Of a DNA stretch of 64,000 nt, positions 1 to 14,100 are shown piece after piece. The notes below the pieces were generated by a model. The model saw nothing but the letters and a program-made list of their open reading frames with translations, was not told the DNA's origin and did no database searches. Numbering within the stretch: position 1 is the first letter of the stretch; each line of letters opens with the position of its first letter. A program made the translations under genes and the position numbers. Source of the DNA: Ifrita kowaldi (Eukaryota > Chordata > Aves > Passeriformes > Cinclosomatidae); assembly GCA_013398055.1 (NCBI GenBank), contig VZRS01009651.1, positions 62,001 through 126,000 of the forward strand, given 5' to 3'.

Positions 1-3000
1 AGGAGCCTGCCTTGAACCCTTTGGAATGTGTGAGCTGTTCCCTGGCCCACGGAGGTGTGGACTGGGGAGATAGCACAGGAACGTGCAGTATAGAGCTTGC
101 TCTTTTCAGTGCAGCTTGAACTGGTAAATGGGGCTTAGCCTAAAGATTTGTCCTGCTCTTCCATCTTGCTACTTTGGTGGTAGAAGGGATACTTTCTGAG
201 TGGTTCAATGCATTGGACATCAGCGTGAGAGTCTTGACCTGAGCTGTTGAAACGACCAGCAGAGCTTTGGCTTTTGCTGGGAATTACCTTGAAGCAATGC
301 AGTTGGTATTAAAGGGCCACTCATACATATCTTACATATGTGCAGAGTGGTGTGGGGGATTTGTAGACCAGAATCCTAAGGACCTCATAGTTAATAATGA
401 TTTTTGGCAAAAGTGAGGAAAGGGAGAGAGGAGCAGACTAATGTCCCTGGACCTCCAGGTGTCTTGGAGTGCTTGATAATGGTAAAGGTGTCAAATGTGG
501 TATTATTCTTTAACTGTCCCTCCTCCACAGGAAAACCTGTGTAGAAAACCCACCTGAATGCAAACACCAATGTCCTCCCATACTGGGGAGGATGTGGTTT
601 GAGTAGCCCTCAGGCCTCAATATGATTTCAATCGAGTATGTAATTTTTGGGTCACCCACTGGAGGGGAGGAAGACTCTGTCCTTCTGTTTCATGTTTTTA
701 CACAGCTTTACCAGGCGGGTAGGCCAGGTTACCTGTGGGGGACCAGCCATGTACATGCTGAGGTGCTCTGTGCTGCAGTGGACAGTGAGTTAGGGTTTTA
801 TTGGCTGGCTGTTTACTGTCTTGCTCCAGAGTAGCTATGGTAAGCAGGAGTGTCCAGGTTGGTGTTTTAGCAGGTATCCCTTTTGCACCCTCCTGAGCAG
901 CACCGTGCTAATGGAGTGGAAAATACAGATTTCTATATGCTCAGCCCATGCATAGCTGAGCCCTACTGAGTGTTTGGAAACTGGAGTGATTCTGCTCCAT
1001 GCACATGTCTGTGAGTTGACATTTTGTCTGTGGGTTGTGTTAGTGGCTTTTTGTAGTGGTGAAAGTGGAGAGTGGGGTGATTCTGGGGAGGAGCAATGGG
1101 TTGGAGGTCTATTATAACTCTGGTTTACTTTACTGCTACAAAATGGTTAAATCTATTCTCTAGAGATAGCTAAATTTGTGGCCTTTATCCTTGGGAGGTT
1201 CTGCGTCCTAGAGCTGTGTCTGTAGTGTTCCAGAGGGTATTTGGGGCAGCGGTAAGGCTGTGGTGAGGTCAGTGTGTGTGGTTGTTTCCGGAGTACTGGG
1301 CGGTAGCTGCTGTGAAGATGCGCGTCTCGGTGGGGAGGTGCAGCACACGTGGCACCGCCGAGAGTTTCTGTGTGCCTAAAACAGGGGCAGGTTCCCGGCT
1401 CTTGCGGGGCTGAACAGGTGAGGTGAAGGCACTGCCAAGCTGGGCACTGCCGTGGGTTTTGTCGCTCTGTCCCTGCGTGTTGGTGGTGCCCTCTGATGGA
1501 TGATGCCCGTGGGGACTGGCCCGAGTCACTGCCTTGAGGTGACCCAGTCAGCTGCTTCCTACGGGTTGTGGGGACTAACTGGCTTGATTCACACCTCCTG
1601 CAGCACTGTCCCTCAGGGGTCACCTTGGGCAGGAACACTTAATTACCCAGTAAATCGATCGAGACTTTATATTTCTATTTAAGCATTTAATAGTCCATTT
1701 AAGGAGCAGCCATTGTAGCGAACTCAGTGCTGTGATGAGAGGTGCAGCACTGCAAAAGGGACAGCATCCCTGTCACAGTTCATCCCTTTGCTGGTCCCTT
1801 TTGTGAAAGAGAGAGCAATGCATCTTTTTCCATTAATAAATCTCCCTTCTTTTCCCTCGTCTCTTATCTTACATTGTCTTCTGGTAGTTGCACAAATCCT
1901 AAATGAATGCACGGTGCTTTGGGACCTCTTGGGATGAAGTGCTTCATGCAAAACAAAATGTTAATCCCTTTGGTTAATTTTTGGTTGGATTTTGAATAAT
2001 TGCCTCAAGTCACGCTCTGGACTGCAGAACTCCTTGGGGTGACCTCCAAGGGAGCGACCTGCAGCCCGTGCCCGTGGATTGGCGAGTCGCTTCCCTCTGG
2101 CAGGGTGATGTCCGTGAGGTGGGACGGTGCCACTGCCACTCTCACCCTGCCCTCGCCGGGGACGTTCTGCTGCTGGTGTTGGACCCTTTAAACGGGCGCA
2201 ATTTCCCATTTCAGCAGTTTCAGGGAAGTGTGGTTGCTGATGGGATTGGATCCGGGAACAGCAACGGGGAGGGACGCGAATGGGGAAGACCTCCTCTCTG
2301 TCGTGGCTGTGAGCTTGGAGCGGCTGGGGCGCAGGGAGGGGAGGACACGGGTTTGTAGGACTTGGGGGCGAGCCGGCACAAGGAGAGGTCCTTTGGCATC
2401 GGGAAACCGGTGTGTGAGCGCCTTTCCTGTCCCGCCGGGTTGGGGTAGTGCCTTCGTGCAGCTGCTTCGGTTATCAGTTGTAAAGTTGGAGATCAGTTTG
2501 AGTAACCGAGTGATTCCTCTCCGGCCTTTTCTCCTCCCTCCGCTTCCCTTTCCTCGGCTCTGCCTGTTTGCTCAAGTCAGGAAGGGGGAGGGTATGGGGG
2601 AAGTTAATCATTAATTTTAACTCCTTAACAGCCACGAGGCTCAGTGCTCCTGGTATTTCCAGACCTCCCTTCTTCCGCAGACTTGTAAAAGTACACCAGT
2701 GCATGTAGCCGAGCTCGCTCTGTGTCATTAGCAAAAGGCAGCGGGTGTCCCTCCCATGGATCATCAACACAGAGAGTAGCCGAGCAGGGGAGTTTCTGTG
2801 GCGAGATGGTTACAGCTGCCGGTCCTGCACTGAGGGCTGGAGGTGGAGGGTGGAAAAACGGTTTGGGTCCCCTCTGCAGGGCCGGAGGAGCCCAACATTC
2901 TCACGGTATTTTCACTTCCTGGTGGAGTTTGATTTGCCTTCGTCGTTGGAGAGGAGAAGCAAAACCCACTCCTTCTCGGCAAGCACTGCTCTGGGAGGTT

Positions 3001-4953
3001 GTGTGCGTGAAACCTCCAGTCATAGGGCCTGCCTGACTGTAGGAATTGCAGCTCATCGGCAGTTCCCTGGAGGTATGTGCCTTTCACTCTGGAATCCAAC
3101 TTTTTTTTTTTTTCTTAAAAAGAAGATTCAGTTCGTTTTTTCCCAGCTGCAGAATGCTTGTCTCCCTTCAGAGAATCTGCTTCTGGGATATTTTGGTCCC
3201 TCTAGGAAGATAGATCCTGTGACTTTAATGGTTTGGAGCATCTTTTTAACTAAATGAAAGGCGTAAAGAAATAATTTAACGCAGTGTTCAATTTGCTAAT
3301 GGCTGTATTCTGCTCTCTTGAGAGCAGGACCACTTATTTTTTCTTTTGTGATGCTTTGGTTTTTTGAAGAGAGTGAATATAAAAGTGGCACCTTCCTCAT
3401 CTTGTAATGCAATAATGCTGTCCTCTTCTAATACATTTTCTTGAAGGCTTGCTGAGTGCATTTTCTGCTGTGGAGTGCTGTGCTCAGGAAGTGGCTCAGG
3501 GCTGGCAGGTGCTGCCTAGGGAGCTGTGGGCAGCCATTAGTGTGAGCAGTTGCTCAGTTGCTATTCTGGTACCACCAGACAGCTCCAGCTCCTTGTGACC
3601 CAGTGGGGGACACTGCAGGATGGCCACGCTCAGGCTGAGCCCTTGTGCCCCAGACCTGAGCATCAAGTACCTGCTGTGTGCAGGCGAAGGGACGTGCTGA
3701 GACTCTCTGAAGACAGCTGGGTCTGTGCAGGGGGAAGGGAGATCCAGGGAGGTTCGCAGAATGTCCCCTCCTAATTCTGCTGGAGGTGCATTACTGTTTT
3801 CTGGCTGAATTCCACATCTCCAAAGGGACCTGCCAGGTATGTCCTGATGCTGTTCCATGGAGAGCACCGATGTCCGCAGTGAACTGACTCTTCTTTCTGC
3901 CTTGCAGAGGGGTGCACTGGTGCTGCTGCCCCAGTGGAAAGCTGGGCACATGGCCAGGGAGGCTTTCTTTGGAAAGTGAGCGCAGCGCAGACCTGCAGGC
4001 GCTGACTGGAGTTCCCCCCACAGGGACTGCAACAGACTCTGCAGAGTGGGCTCCTGGGGTGGAAGGTCCAACAGGTCAGGATTTGCCTTTGAGCCACCAC
4101 AGAGGAGTGCAGGGTTGGGAATGGGCAGAGGATACATTTGCAGGGAGAAATCCAGAAAGCTGGGAGTGCCTTTTTATGCCTCATCTCTGACGGGACTTTA
4201 AGATTTTTGAGATGTGCTGACTGCGTGATGTGGGTCCTCTGCCTGGCATGAGTGACAGTGTTTCTAGCTGGTGGAAGTTTTCCTTTTCTTCAGGACTTTG
4301 TGCGCAGTCTCCACCCAGCTAGTTAAGAATTGTTTCCTGGAGAAGAAATGGTGTTTACCTGGCAGCCTCTGGAAACTTGTTAACTGTTTGTATGATGTAC
4401 TGAGAGGGATTTTTGTTAGGAAAACTGAAACACATTCTCCTGCTGCACTGATGGACTGATTTGAATGTTTCATGCTTCTTCTACTACCTTGGACTCTGGA
4501 GAAAACACCTCCTGAGATCTTGTTTCCTGCAGAAAGCAGTGCCTGCAGCCACAGTAAATGACTCTGTGATGATGTGGGGCCTGTAATTAGTCTGTGTCAA
4601 TACCCTGTTGGAGTAGATCTCTGGACAGGCTTGCCTAGACTGCAGTTCTGCAGGGTGCAATGAGACTACGGGTCCCTGTTGTTGGGTGGTTTTCCAGTTA
4701 AGGCAAAAATCTGAGGCTGACACAGCTTTTCTGGCTGCTTTATTACATCCTGGTGTTTTCTTTATAGTAGGAGTTTGATTAACTTGTTCGTTCCTGGACA
4801 GCAGCAGTGTTTTTCAGGGCATTTGGTAGATTACTCTAGATGAAAAGTCTTCCCAAAAAACTTGTGATACAGATACCTTGAATGAGAAGAAAGAGACAAA
4901 GCTGTAGTCCAGGCTTTTACCATTTTGTTGGGGTTTTTTTTGCTTTCCTGCAG
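1..4953 (+). other. PXN: PXN intron 1 or upstream sequence; no convincing exon
   Basis: The first recognisable PXN exon begins at 4954 with two bases that complete a codon, so it needs an upstream exon ending in phase 1 (the MDDL exon of paxillin). I found no good candidate for that exon here, and the open frames in this stretch are short and resemble nothing known to me. A CpG-rich patch lies at about 2010-2530 and is listed separately. A T11 tract with a short A run after it lies at about 3101-3122. The simplest reading is large first-intron sequence. Confidence 0.7.
2010..2530. promoter_or_regulatory. CpG-rich patch, possible alternative promoter or enhancer
   Basis: By eye this stretch holds well over twenty CpG dinucleotides and is clearly richer in G+C than its flanks, which are CpG-poor. 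There is no TATA box, and I cannot find an exon with a clean donor that joins paxillin exon 2 in frame. It could be an internal promoter or enhancer of PXN intron 1, a decayed CpG island, or a GC-rich patch with no function. Confidence 0.35.
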
Positions 4954-5180
4954 ACGCCTTACTGGCAGACCTGGAATCCACCACCTCACATATCTCCAAA
5001 CGACCAGTGTTTCTCACAGAGGAAACTCCTTACTCCTACCCAACTGGAAACCACACATACCAGGAGATTGCTGTACCACCCCCAGTGCCCCCGCCACCTT
5101 CCAACGAGGCCCTGAATGGCACCGTGATCGACCCCTTAGACCAGTGGCAACCCAACACACCCAGATACGGCCACCAGCAA
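4954..5180 (+). CDS. PXN: PXN exon 2: rest of LD1, Tyr31 and proline-rich stretch
   Basis: The acceptor is tttcctgcag and the donor is CAA|gtaagt. Two bases complete codon 5, then 75 codons follow. The exon supplies most of LD1 (DALLADLEST), the TPYSYP site that contains Tyr31 (a FAK/Src phosphorylation site and Crk SH2 ligand in the family), and the PPPVPPPP proline run. It ends in phase 0. Confidence 0.97.
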
Positions 5181-8100
5181 GTAAGTGGGTGCATGCGGGT
5201 GGGAGGATGCTTGTTTTGTGGGTGCAGGATCACTCGGGAAAGTAACGAGGAGGGAATAGAAAGAAGTGAAGATGTATTTGGCTATGAACAGAGTGGGGAA
5301 ATGGGGGGAGGTAGGCGCTTTTATTAGAACTAACTGGTTGGAACAAATGGCAGAAAAGAATTTGAAGCCATCGTCATTGTGCTGACAAAATGGTGGCGTG
5401 ATGAGATTAGTGTTAGTCATCTGTCTTGAGCCTGTGGAAAGCAGACTGGGGGTTTCCAGCATAGAGCTGCGACTCACAGGCAGGTCTGAAGTCAGGGGAG
5501 AACAGTTGTTGCTGGTGTAGCTCATCTGATAGAGACTGGCTTGACTAAAGAGCAGGTCTTTTTTTATTTCTGTTGGGCTTTGTTCTGCCCTGTTGATTCG
5601 TGGGTTTGCAGTGCAGTAGTGTACGTATTTGTTTTGTATTCTCTATTTCCAATGCAAATCTCGTTTCCGCAGCCCCAGTCCCAGTCTCCTGTATACAACT
5701 CTAGTGCCAAAAGCTCCGGTGCCTCAGTTCCTAGAGACGGGCTCAGCTCCCCTTCTCCCCGTGCCAGTGAGGAGGAACACGTCTACAGGTATCGTGTCCC
5801 TTTTACGAGATAAGCCTGACTCACGACTTGAGCCTGCTGAGGCTCAAGCTGCCTTCTATGAGGGGAAACAAACACTGCTTCCCGTGTGTGTTACATTGCT
5901 TTGTGTCAGTTTTGATTTCCTCTTTTGTAACATGCCGCTGTAACTTTCATACTCACTTCAAACGTTCACCTGGCCCTTTGGCTTGCTCAGCTGCAAGAGG
6001 TTGAGGATCCGTCAGACAGAGCAGGATCTGGATTGTGTTGTGAAGGATATGATCCAGACACAGGTGACAAATTCATCCCACTGTTAAACAGCACAAAAGT
6101 TCTTTAGGAGGTGGATGGCCTTTGGGTTATTTTTCCATGGGAACTCAGTACTTGTGGCCTGGAGGGATGTGCAGAGACTTGAGTTTTCAGGTAAATTCAA
6201 ACTTCTTAAAACCTCCATCTCAGTAGGTGATTGATAGATAACAAGTTTACACTTGAAAAGGCAGCTGTTCTCACTCTGAGAGGTTGGAGGAGTAGCCTGT
6301 ACAGTTGGACAGACCTTTCTGCTGAGATAGGGATGAGTGATGCAGAGGCTGACAGAAGTTCATCCTGGGCACGTTTTTACACTTTGGAGACTGGTGTTTC
6401 TTTGGAGTCATAATCTAACCATGCCAGCTCCTTCTGCTGAGCAGGAAGTTGCTTCTAACCAGAACTAATTCTGGGTAGAGCTCAGCTCCTCTCTGGGCAG
6501 CCTAGCCAAAGATGGCCCAATGGAGACAGTAATTGCAATTTTTTCATATGACTGCATGCAATTAGTATGAAATGAAGGTAATTACAGCCATACGTCCTCT
6601 TGAACAAGGGTCTGGCATGGCTCGGTTCTGGTGTGGTATGTTGGCTTGGCGTGAAGTATGTTCTCCTTAGATTGCAGTTCTGGATTTTGTTTTTCAATCT
6701 GAAGAGAAGGATAACTTCCCTTATGGAATTCATAATTGTCACTGGTGTTACTGGTGTCAGAGACCTTAAGCCTGCTAGATACTAGCTTTTTGAGCATGAT
6801 GTGGTCCTGTGCACAAGGCAGAAGTTCCCACTTTGGATTTGGAAAGTATCTTTTTGATAAAATAAGAACTTCTAGAGCATTAAAAGTTATTTCTTTATTT
6901 GTAAAACGGGGAGAAAAAAATGTTCCTGCCACTGACAGTGGAAAGATTGTTACTACAGTGCAACTGCTATAAAAATCACTGCATTGATGTGAAGTTCTGC
7001 TTTGAAACCGTTTGCAATTCTGTGTGGTAAATGGTATCACCCATATAAGACTAGCAGTAGTTACAGCCAGTGCTTTATACATGCATGTGTATTTAACACA
7101 ATAGAAAATAATATCAAGTTACCTTCTTATAAATTGATTAGAGTTACCCAAATTAAAGGTGTGAGGACTTGGGGAGACCCTGAGTGTTGCAAGAGGCTAT
7201 CACATAACTTATTGCTTCTGAGTTTCTGCTGATAACCTGAGGTTTGCACTTTGCCTCTCTCTCCAGTCTGTGCTAGCCCTGCATTCCCTCGCTCAGGGAG
7301 GGTGATGTTGCTGTGGTGTCAGCAGAAACAAGTCATTTTCCCATATGTGAGCTAATGGCTCTGCTGCTGTTCTGTGCATTTTAGATCTGCAGACAGTTAA
7401 CTCTTTCCTACAGGGCTGGGCAGCACATAGTCCTAAAATCAGAGGCCCTGTCCATCAATGCTATTTTTGTAATTTACAAAAGCAGCAGTGACTGTGTTTA
7501 GTCCTGTCACAAAGCACATGTCTTCTTTCACCCCAGAGCTAAAAGCATCAGCCTGAAAGGAGCACAGCACATGTGTAAACTTTAGGAACCTAATGTGAGC
7601 TTCCCTCCATCCTTCTGCTGTATCTTGATGCAGAAGTTTCACATTTTCCTTTTATCTTCAGTTTCCCAAACAAGCAGAAGTCTGCAGAGCCATCTCCCAC
7701 AATGACCAGCTCCTCTCTGGGCAGCAACCTCTCAGAACTGGACAGACTCCTTCTGGAACTGAATGCTGTTCAACATACTCCTGCCAGTGGCTTCACAGCA
7801 GGTAAGGAATAGGAAGACATTTGGTATGAGTGGATAGTTTGATTCTCAGAATAGTAGCTTGCTTTTTCTTTCCAACATCCTTAGTGAGGAAGACTCCTCC
7901 AGCCCTTAATTGAAGATTCATTTAGTATGAGTGGGATCACTTGAGGTCTGAGCTGCAGCACCCGGCTCAAAGCAAGGCCAACTTCAAAACTGCCTCTAAC
8001 TAAAGTTTTGAAGTTAGGATAGGTTGCTCAGGCCCTTGCACTGTTAAGTTTTTAATATCCTCGAAGATGGATGTTCCACAAGATTTCTGGACAATTTTTT

Positions 8101-11100
8101 GTTCTTGCCTGTGATTAGCGTGTGTGTGTGTGGAATGGGGCTCTGAATGGCTCTTTTCTGCTCCCGTTTCTTCAGATGAGGCTGGCAGAAGCCCATCACT
8201 GCCCAGTGTGGCTGGCCCTCACTATGTTATCCCAGAGAACAGCAGCTCTGGGGGAGGAAAGGCTGCACCCCCAACAAAAGAAAAGCCAAAGCGAAATGGT
8301 GCACGTGGGATCGAAGATGTGCGTCCCAGTGTAGAGAGCCTGCTGGATGAGCTGGAGAGCTCCGTGCCAAGTCCAGTGTGAGTAATGTTTTGGTGGTTGC
8401 AGGCTTGGGTGGGGTGGGATGGGCTCCTGTGGGAATGGTGACTGTAGCGTAGGGACAGGTACTGCAGGAGAGTGACGGATGGAAGATAGGCTTTCTCTAA
8501 AGGGTCAGAAGTCAGGCAGGTGCATGAAGATGCGGGTGCTTTTTAGTCTACTTCTGGATGAAAAAATGCCTAAGTCATGCATAAGAGGTGGACTGTTTAA
8601 GCTCATATTTTCAGCTGACCACAAATACCCCTGTCTGACAAAATGAATGTTTGGGCATCATCTGTTTCTTAGCGGATGGGATGTGTGTGCACACTTGAGG
8701 CAGGGTCTGCATGTGTTGGGGAAGCTGGGCCAGGTTGGGCTGTACTGATGAAGCTCCTCATGCTCTGCTTACTTGGAACAGTGGGACTTCCAGTCTAGGA
8801 GTGCCCTCCCAGGCTTAAACACACTCTTTTAAAAATTTTTATTTCATTTTTTCCCCGACCAGGCCTGCGATCACTGTGAGCCAGGGCGAGGTGAGCAGCC
8901 CCCAGCGTGTCACCGCCAGTCAGCAGCAGACCCGGATTTCTGCTTCTTCAGCTACACGAGAGCTGGATGAGCTGATGGCATCTCTCTCTGACTTTAAGGT
9001 ACCCTGTCATGACAGCTTAATGCTTCATCTTGTCTCTACCCACCCCAGTCTCTCTTGCCTGTTAGCCACATTTGCTGACCTTGGGTGGTCTCCAAAATGC
9101 CTCCTTTACCTCTCACATTTGCTCTGATAGACTTCTCATGGTGTATTTGTGCTTTCTGAATGGTACTGTAGGTGTCCTTGACTGCTATAAATTCTCATCA
9201 CTGGTGCAGGGTAAGGCAGTTCTGAGATCTGTTTTTCCTTCAATTCCGCAGTTTGTCTGTTTGCCAAAGATCATGAGCTTTGTTACTGCTCAGTACAGAG
9301 TGAATTATTTTGCTATGCTGCAACTTAATGAGAAGGAGAGGGGCATGGGACACCACTCTGCTTACTGACAGAGACCAGGCCCTTCTGCTCTGTAGGATGA
9401 CTCTCCTCTCTGGAGTGTTTCTACCCTGATGTGCTTTCCCTGAGGAGGATGGATATTCCAGGCATGTGGCGTGAGCCTTGAAGCCTTTGCATCAGACAGG
9501 AGATTTCAAAGGTTTTATCTTAAAACAAAATCTCTTGTTCACCTCAAAATGGGATTAAAGTTTGAGCTTCTGGTGGGGGCAAAGGATAGCAAATACTATT
9601 CAGTCTTGTCATATGTACTTGAATAACTTTTTCTTTATTCATGTGGGTATGTTACCATTCCTGTGCTAGATGATGAAGCGTGGAAGTTGTTTTCATGAGA
9701 CTTCATTTATCCATAGTCACAGCAAAATGAAAAATATTCTCTCACTTTCTACTTCCAGCTGCTTTGCTTATAGTCTTACTGATATTTTGACTTGGATTTG
9801 TTCTGAGAGAGATGGAGAAAGCAAATAGATAATCTCTTTGTTTGCCTTTCTTACATACGTATCTACTTTCTAATCCTAAGTCAGTTCCTAACTCTCTGTT
9901 TTATCCTCATATGGAAGATTCTGCTTGATGCTTGAGGTTTCTTGTCTGTGCTGAACTCCATCCTCTCCTAGATGACATTAGGTGGGGCAGCCAGAGCTGA
10001 GCAGTGCTTTGTGAGGAGAGGTACAGGACGTTCAGTGACAGCTTTGCTGTTTGCTGTTCTTTCTGTGCCTGGTGGGTCCCATGGGGGTCAGTACAATACC
10101 CAGAGTTGTGACAAGTGTGTGAGCTGAGAACCCAGCACTGAGCACAGACATTCTGAGAAGCTTCACTTGCCTCGTGCTTGCTGGAATGGAATTCAGTCTG
10201 CCATTCCTGGCACATGCACCTAATTTGGTGGAATCTGGGAGTTACTCAGTGTTTTCTCTAGACTTACTGTAGTGTATGTTTAGTCAATTGCAAATACTGA
10301 CACCTTAGCGTTGTCTTTTTTTCTCCTTCTGAGGTCCTAGGATGGAGTGCAGGATAGCCACAAGCTCTGTTCAGCCTGGTTGAAACACTGCAGTGTTGTG
10401 AAGCTGGAGGGAGTTCCCACTTGTGCTGCTGGCATTCCCTGCCCTGCTCCTTCCATGTGCTGTGGCAGCTGAGCATTATGGCCTTGTGCCCCTGTTGCTT
10501 TTATCAGGAAACAAGCTCAGGGTGTGGCCCAGCCTTTGCTCTCAGGTGTGCTCTTGGCAACTGAGAATGACCTTGCCCAGCACAGGTTTCTCTGGCAAGA
10601 TACAAGGAGGGGACATTTTTAAGCATGGGTGTTCCAGTACTTTGCACTCTCGAGAAAAAGCTTTAGAATCTCCAGTAAAGCTTGCGTGACAGAAATGAGC
10701 TGCTGTGACTAATACACCACCTGCCTTTCTGGCTTAGTTTTCAGTTGACCTCAGAGATCAAATTGAAATGCTGCAAGATTTTAAGATTTGGGCTTTATTA
10801 AGCACAGCATTGGTGTTTTTGTGAGGCATTGAGCTCATCTGTGCCCAAACATTCTTCATGGAGCACAAGGAACACGGCTTCTGTGATAATTTTCCTTTTG
10901 TTAATGATGTCATTGACTGTTTTTAAGTTACTTTCCTTTTTTCCTGTCCTCCAGGTTGCTTCATTTTCCCTTTAGTCCTTTTTGTTTGGTTATACCTCTT
11001 CTGTTTGTGCCAGCTGGTGGTGTTAACTTGTCTGTAAAAATGTATTCTAATCTGTACCAGTGTCAGAAGATGAAAGGCTGCTGTTCAAGTACCAGACCTG

Positions 11101-14100
11101 TGTGTGACTGCAGGAAATAGGATAAAAAACCCAAATATGATGTGTATTTAGTTAGAGTTGGTAGAAGTTGCAGTAGATGGGGATGGGAGGAATGGAGGCA
11201 CTGGTGCTTGATTTGCCTTGTACCCCAGAATAAAAGGTGCTGGTACATTACCCTTTTATCATCTTTTGCTCACTTTAATTTGTTGCCCCTTCTTTTTGCT
11301 TACAGAATCCATTTGATTTTGGTTATCTGGCTCATCGGTCAGCAGGCACTGAGATTACTTAATGCACTTGTTTTTTTACCCTCTGCCGTTTCTGTGTAAT
11401 GTGATGCCTGCTTACTGCATAGCTGGATGCTTGTAGTTAACCATTCTGTTACTGCTGGGTGCTCACCCATTGCACTTATTTTGGAATTAATATGGTTTCA
11501 ATATGTTGAAAATACTGACGTTTGAGCAAAATGTTTGACTGACTTCATTTTAGGAAGTCTGGAAACCAAGTGTGAAGCACGGCATCAAACCAGGTTGCTT
11601 TTACAGGTGTACCCAGCTTAGGCAAAATACAGGGAGAGGGCACTATTGGGAAATTCCCTAATTTTAATATACTTGATAGTAATTTTCCTCTCTGCTATGA
11701 CTGTGGGTCTGGCTGTGCTACTTGAGGAGAAGAGCAATCTGTAATGAAATTTGGTCTCGTATTGCTCTTTCCTTTCTGAGCACAGTCTCCTTGTAGCACT
11801 ACTGGTGTGACTTTGCAAATGTGTGCGTGTGTGCCAGCTCCTGGCCCCTCAGCATGGCAGGAGCCCAGGTCAGCTGAAGGTTATGACTCTTCCATTTACT
11901 GACAGGTTTTGTTCATGTTCTGGTTAATTATATCATTTTTTTTCATGATTTCAGAAAGGTAAGTAGAGACTGCGATAGCATACATGGGGCTTAGGAAGTT
12001 ATGTGCCCCTCCACCTCAGAGCATAAGCATCTGACTTCTGTAGGCTTCTCTAGAAAATATGAGTAAGAGTCAGAGCAGGTCTTGATAGCTCTTGGATTTG
12101 GCGATCCTTTGTGGATACATTTTCAAAACTGAGAAGGCCCAGTCTTGGTCTTAGGTTGACCTGCTGTGTGAGCTTGTCCTAGTTGCTGTTCTCATTCTCC
12201 CTTTCTAAGAAAAACAAGTCGTACCACTTTGTCTCCTAGAGTTTAGTCAGGAGCTACTGGAAGTGAGGAAAGAAAGACCCATAAGCTTTTATTTTCAAAA
12301 GATCCTGTAAGTCAAGGAAACCCAAAACCTCTGTATTAGTTGCTCTTTTTAGAATTTTTTTTTGATCAAAATTAATACAGTGTCAATGTGGAGACTTTTG
12401 CCTAAGGGGAAGAGGCTAATCTGCCACCTAAGCAATGCTCACAAGGGCATGGAATGACTGGCAGACTCGTATAGATTCAGTGTGTGTCACTTCCAAGGTG
12501 AGATTAGTGATGTGAATAGAACAAAGCCCAAAGCCCATGTCATCTGCTCTTGCTGTGAGTGCCCTGAAGCTTTGTTTTCACTGCCATGAACTCAGCCAAC
12601 TGGAGCATTTTATTAGTGTATCAAGAAGAAAATGTCATGCTTTGTTCTATTCATTGATTGAATTTTTTCAGCTTTGGAATATACAATTTACATGTCTGAC
12701 TGTGAGCAAGTTACTGTGACCTTTATTTACAGTCGAGACATTGCTGGGCTTGGAGCTGGCTTCCCAGCAGTGGCAGTGGTCATGCCATGCCCCCATCACA
12801 GCTGCAGGTGAGCACTGAGCTGTCACTAAGAAGGGCACAGGAAAAGGATCCCAGTGGCTGTAGAACTCGTGAAGATTGGTACAATGTCATACTGGTTCTG
12901 CTCTTCGGTGTCCCATTTTTCTTCCTTACTCTTGGAAGTAAGGCTATGGGTCAACATGGCTTTTTGATTTGGAAGTCATGATTGTTGTAATGCTTAATTC
13001 TTTGCTTTTTTTTCCTTCTCCTTATCTCTGTCTTTATCTTCTCCTCTCCTTATTCCTTCTATCTCTTTTTTTGCAGACTAGTTCCACTATGTCTTTGATT
13101 TCTGAATCTTCCCTAGAACCGGTTCCCAGTTCAGCAAACGCAGACTCCAGCAACACTCCTCGCAGTTTAACAGTGCTGTCCCATTCCAACTACCTTTCTG
13201 CAAGTCACAGTGGGAGCTCAACAGCGCCAACAACTGTCCCCTCAGCAGACTCCTGCATTGAGGAAGGCAGTGCCACTGCAGTTCTGCCTTTGTCAGGGCA
13301 TCCTGCTGCCCCTCCACCTGTGCCCGGTTTAGCACAAACTGTCCCTGTGCCCCCACCACGGAGGTCCTCTGGTTATGCTACTCGTGGGGAGCAGGTGGCC
13401 TCTGCAGGCTTAGTTCAGCTGAGCAGAAAGCCTGACTCTTCCAGAAATACTTCCCAGGCTGTGCCAGCTTCCAGTGTGGACCTTCTCTGTAGATCTGCTA
13501 ATGTGGAGGCATGGGGCTTAGGGTATGACTTGGCAGAAGAGACAGAGAAGAAGGAGCAGAGAACTGACGCCAAAATCTCAAGTGTACCCATTTCAAATGC
13601 TTTGAAGGGGCAGGTACGCAAAGAGCTGCATCAGCAGGGAGCACTCAGGGACAACTCAGCTCTTTCCTCCCAGGGCAGAAGTGTGGAAACAGCTTTAGAT
13701 GAGCTGGGGGCCCTGGCACTGCCTACACATGTGCCAGAGGTGCATGCAAAGAGTGACAATGTTTTGGATTCTGTTAATGAACCTTCTGTTGTTGCCCTGG
13801 ATCGGTGGGATGTCTTCCCAGACACTAAAAACCAGTTGGGCTTTGTAGTGGAGCAAGGACAGGAGCTAAAAGCGGAAGTGCCACATGAAAGCAATCCTGA
13901 TCTGGGCAAGAAGAGGCAGGGCAGAGACAGAACTCCTAGGAAAGCAGGCACTGCTAACATGAACAAGGCCAGAAGAGACCAGGAAAATGAGCAGTTCAGA
14001 AGCTCTGCAGTCACTCCGGAATCTCCTGAAAGCTTTGGGAAAGCTGAATGGGATCTGCCATGTGTCTCCAAACCACCCATTGAGAGGATTTCTGCGTCAG

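Noticed and set aside
622..834. 70-residue open frame on the + strand
   Set aside because: No family likeness, no splice or promoter context, and length expected by chance.
1497..1509. ATGGATGATGCCC followed by gtgggg: thirteen bases encoding M-D-D-A, the right length and phase for paxillin exon 1
   Set aside because: It would give MDDAHALLADL in place of the invariant MDDLDALLADL, breaking LD1. There is no 5' UTR or promoter context I can support, and the donor is weak. Most likely chance.
1153..1638. 161-residue open frame on the - strand in the CpG-rich part of PXN intron 1
   Set aside because: Low-complexity Pro/His/Gln-rich translation typical of antisense GC-rich DNA; no conserved motif.
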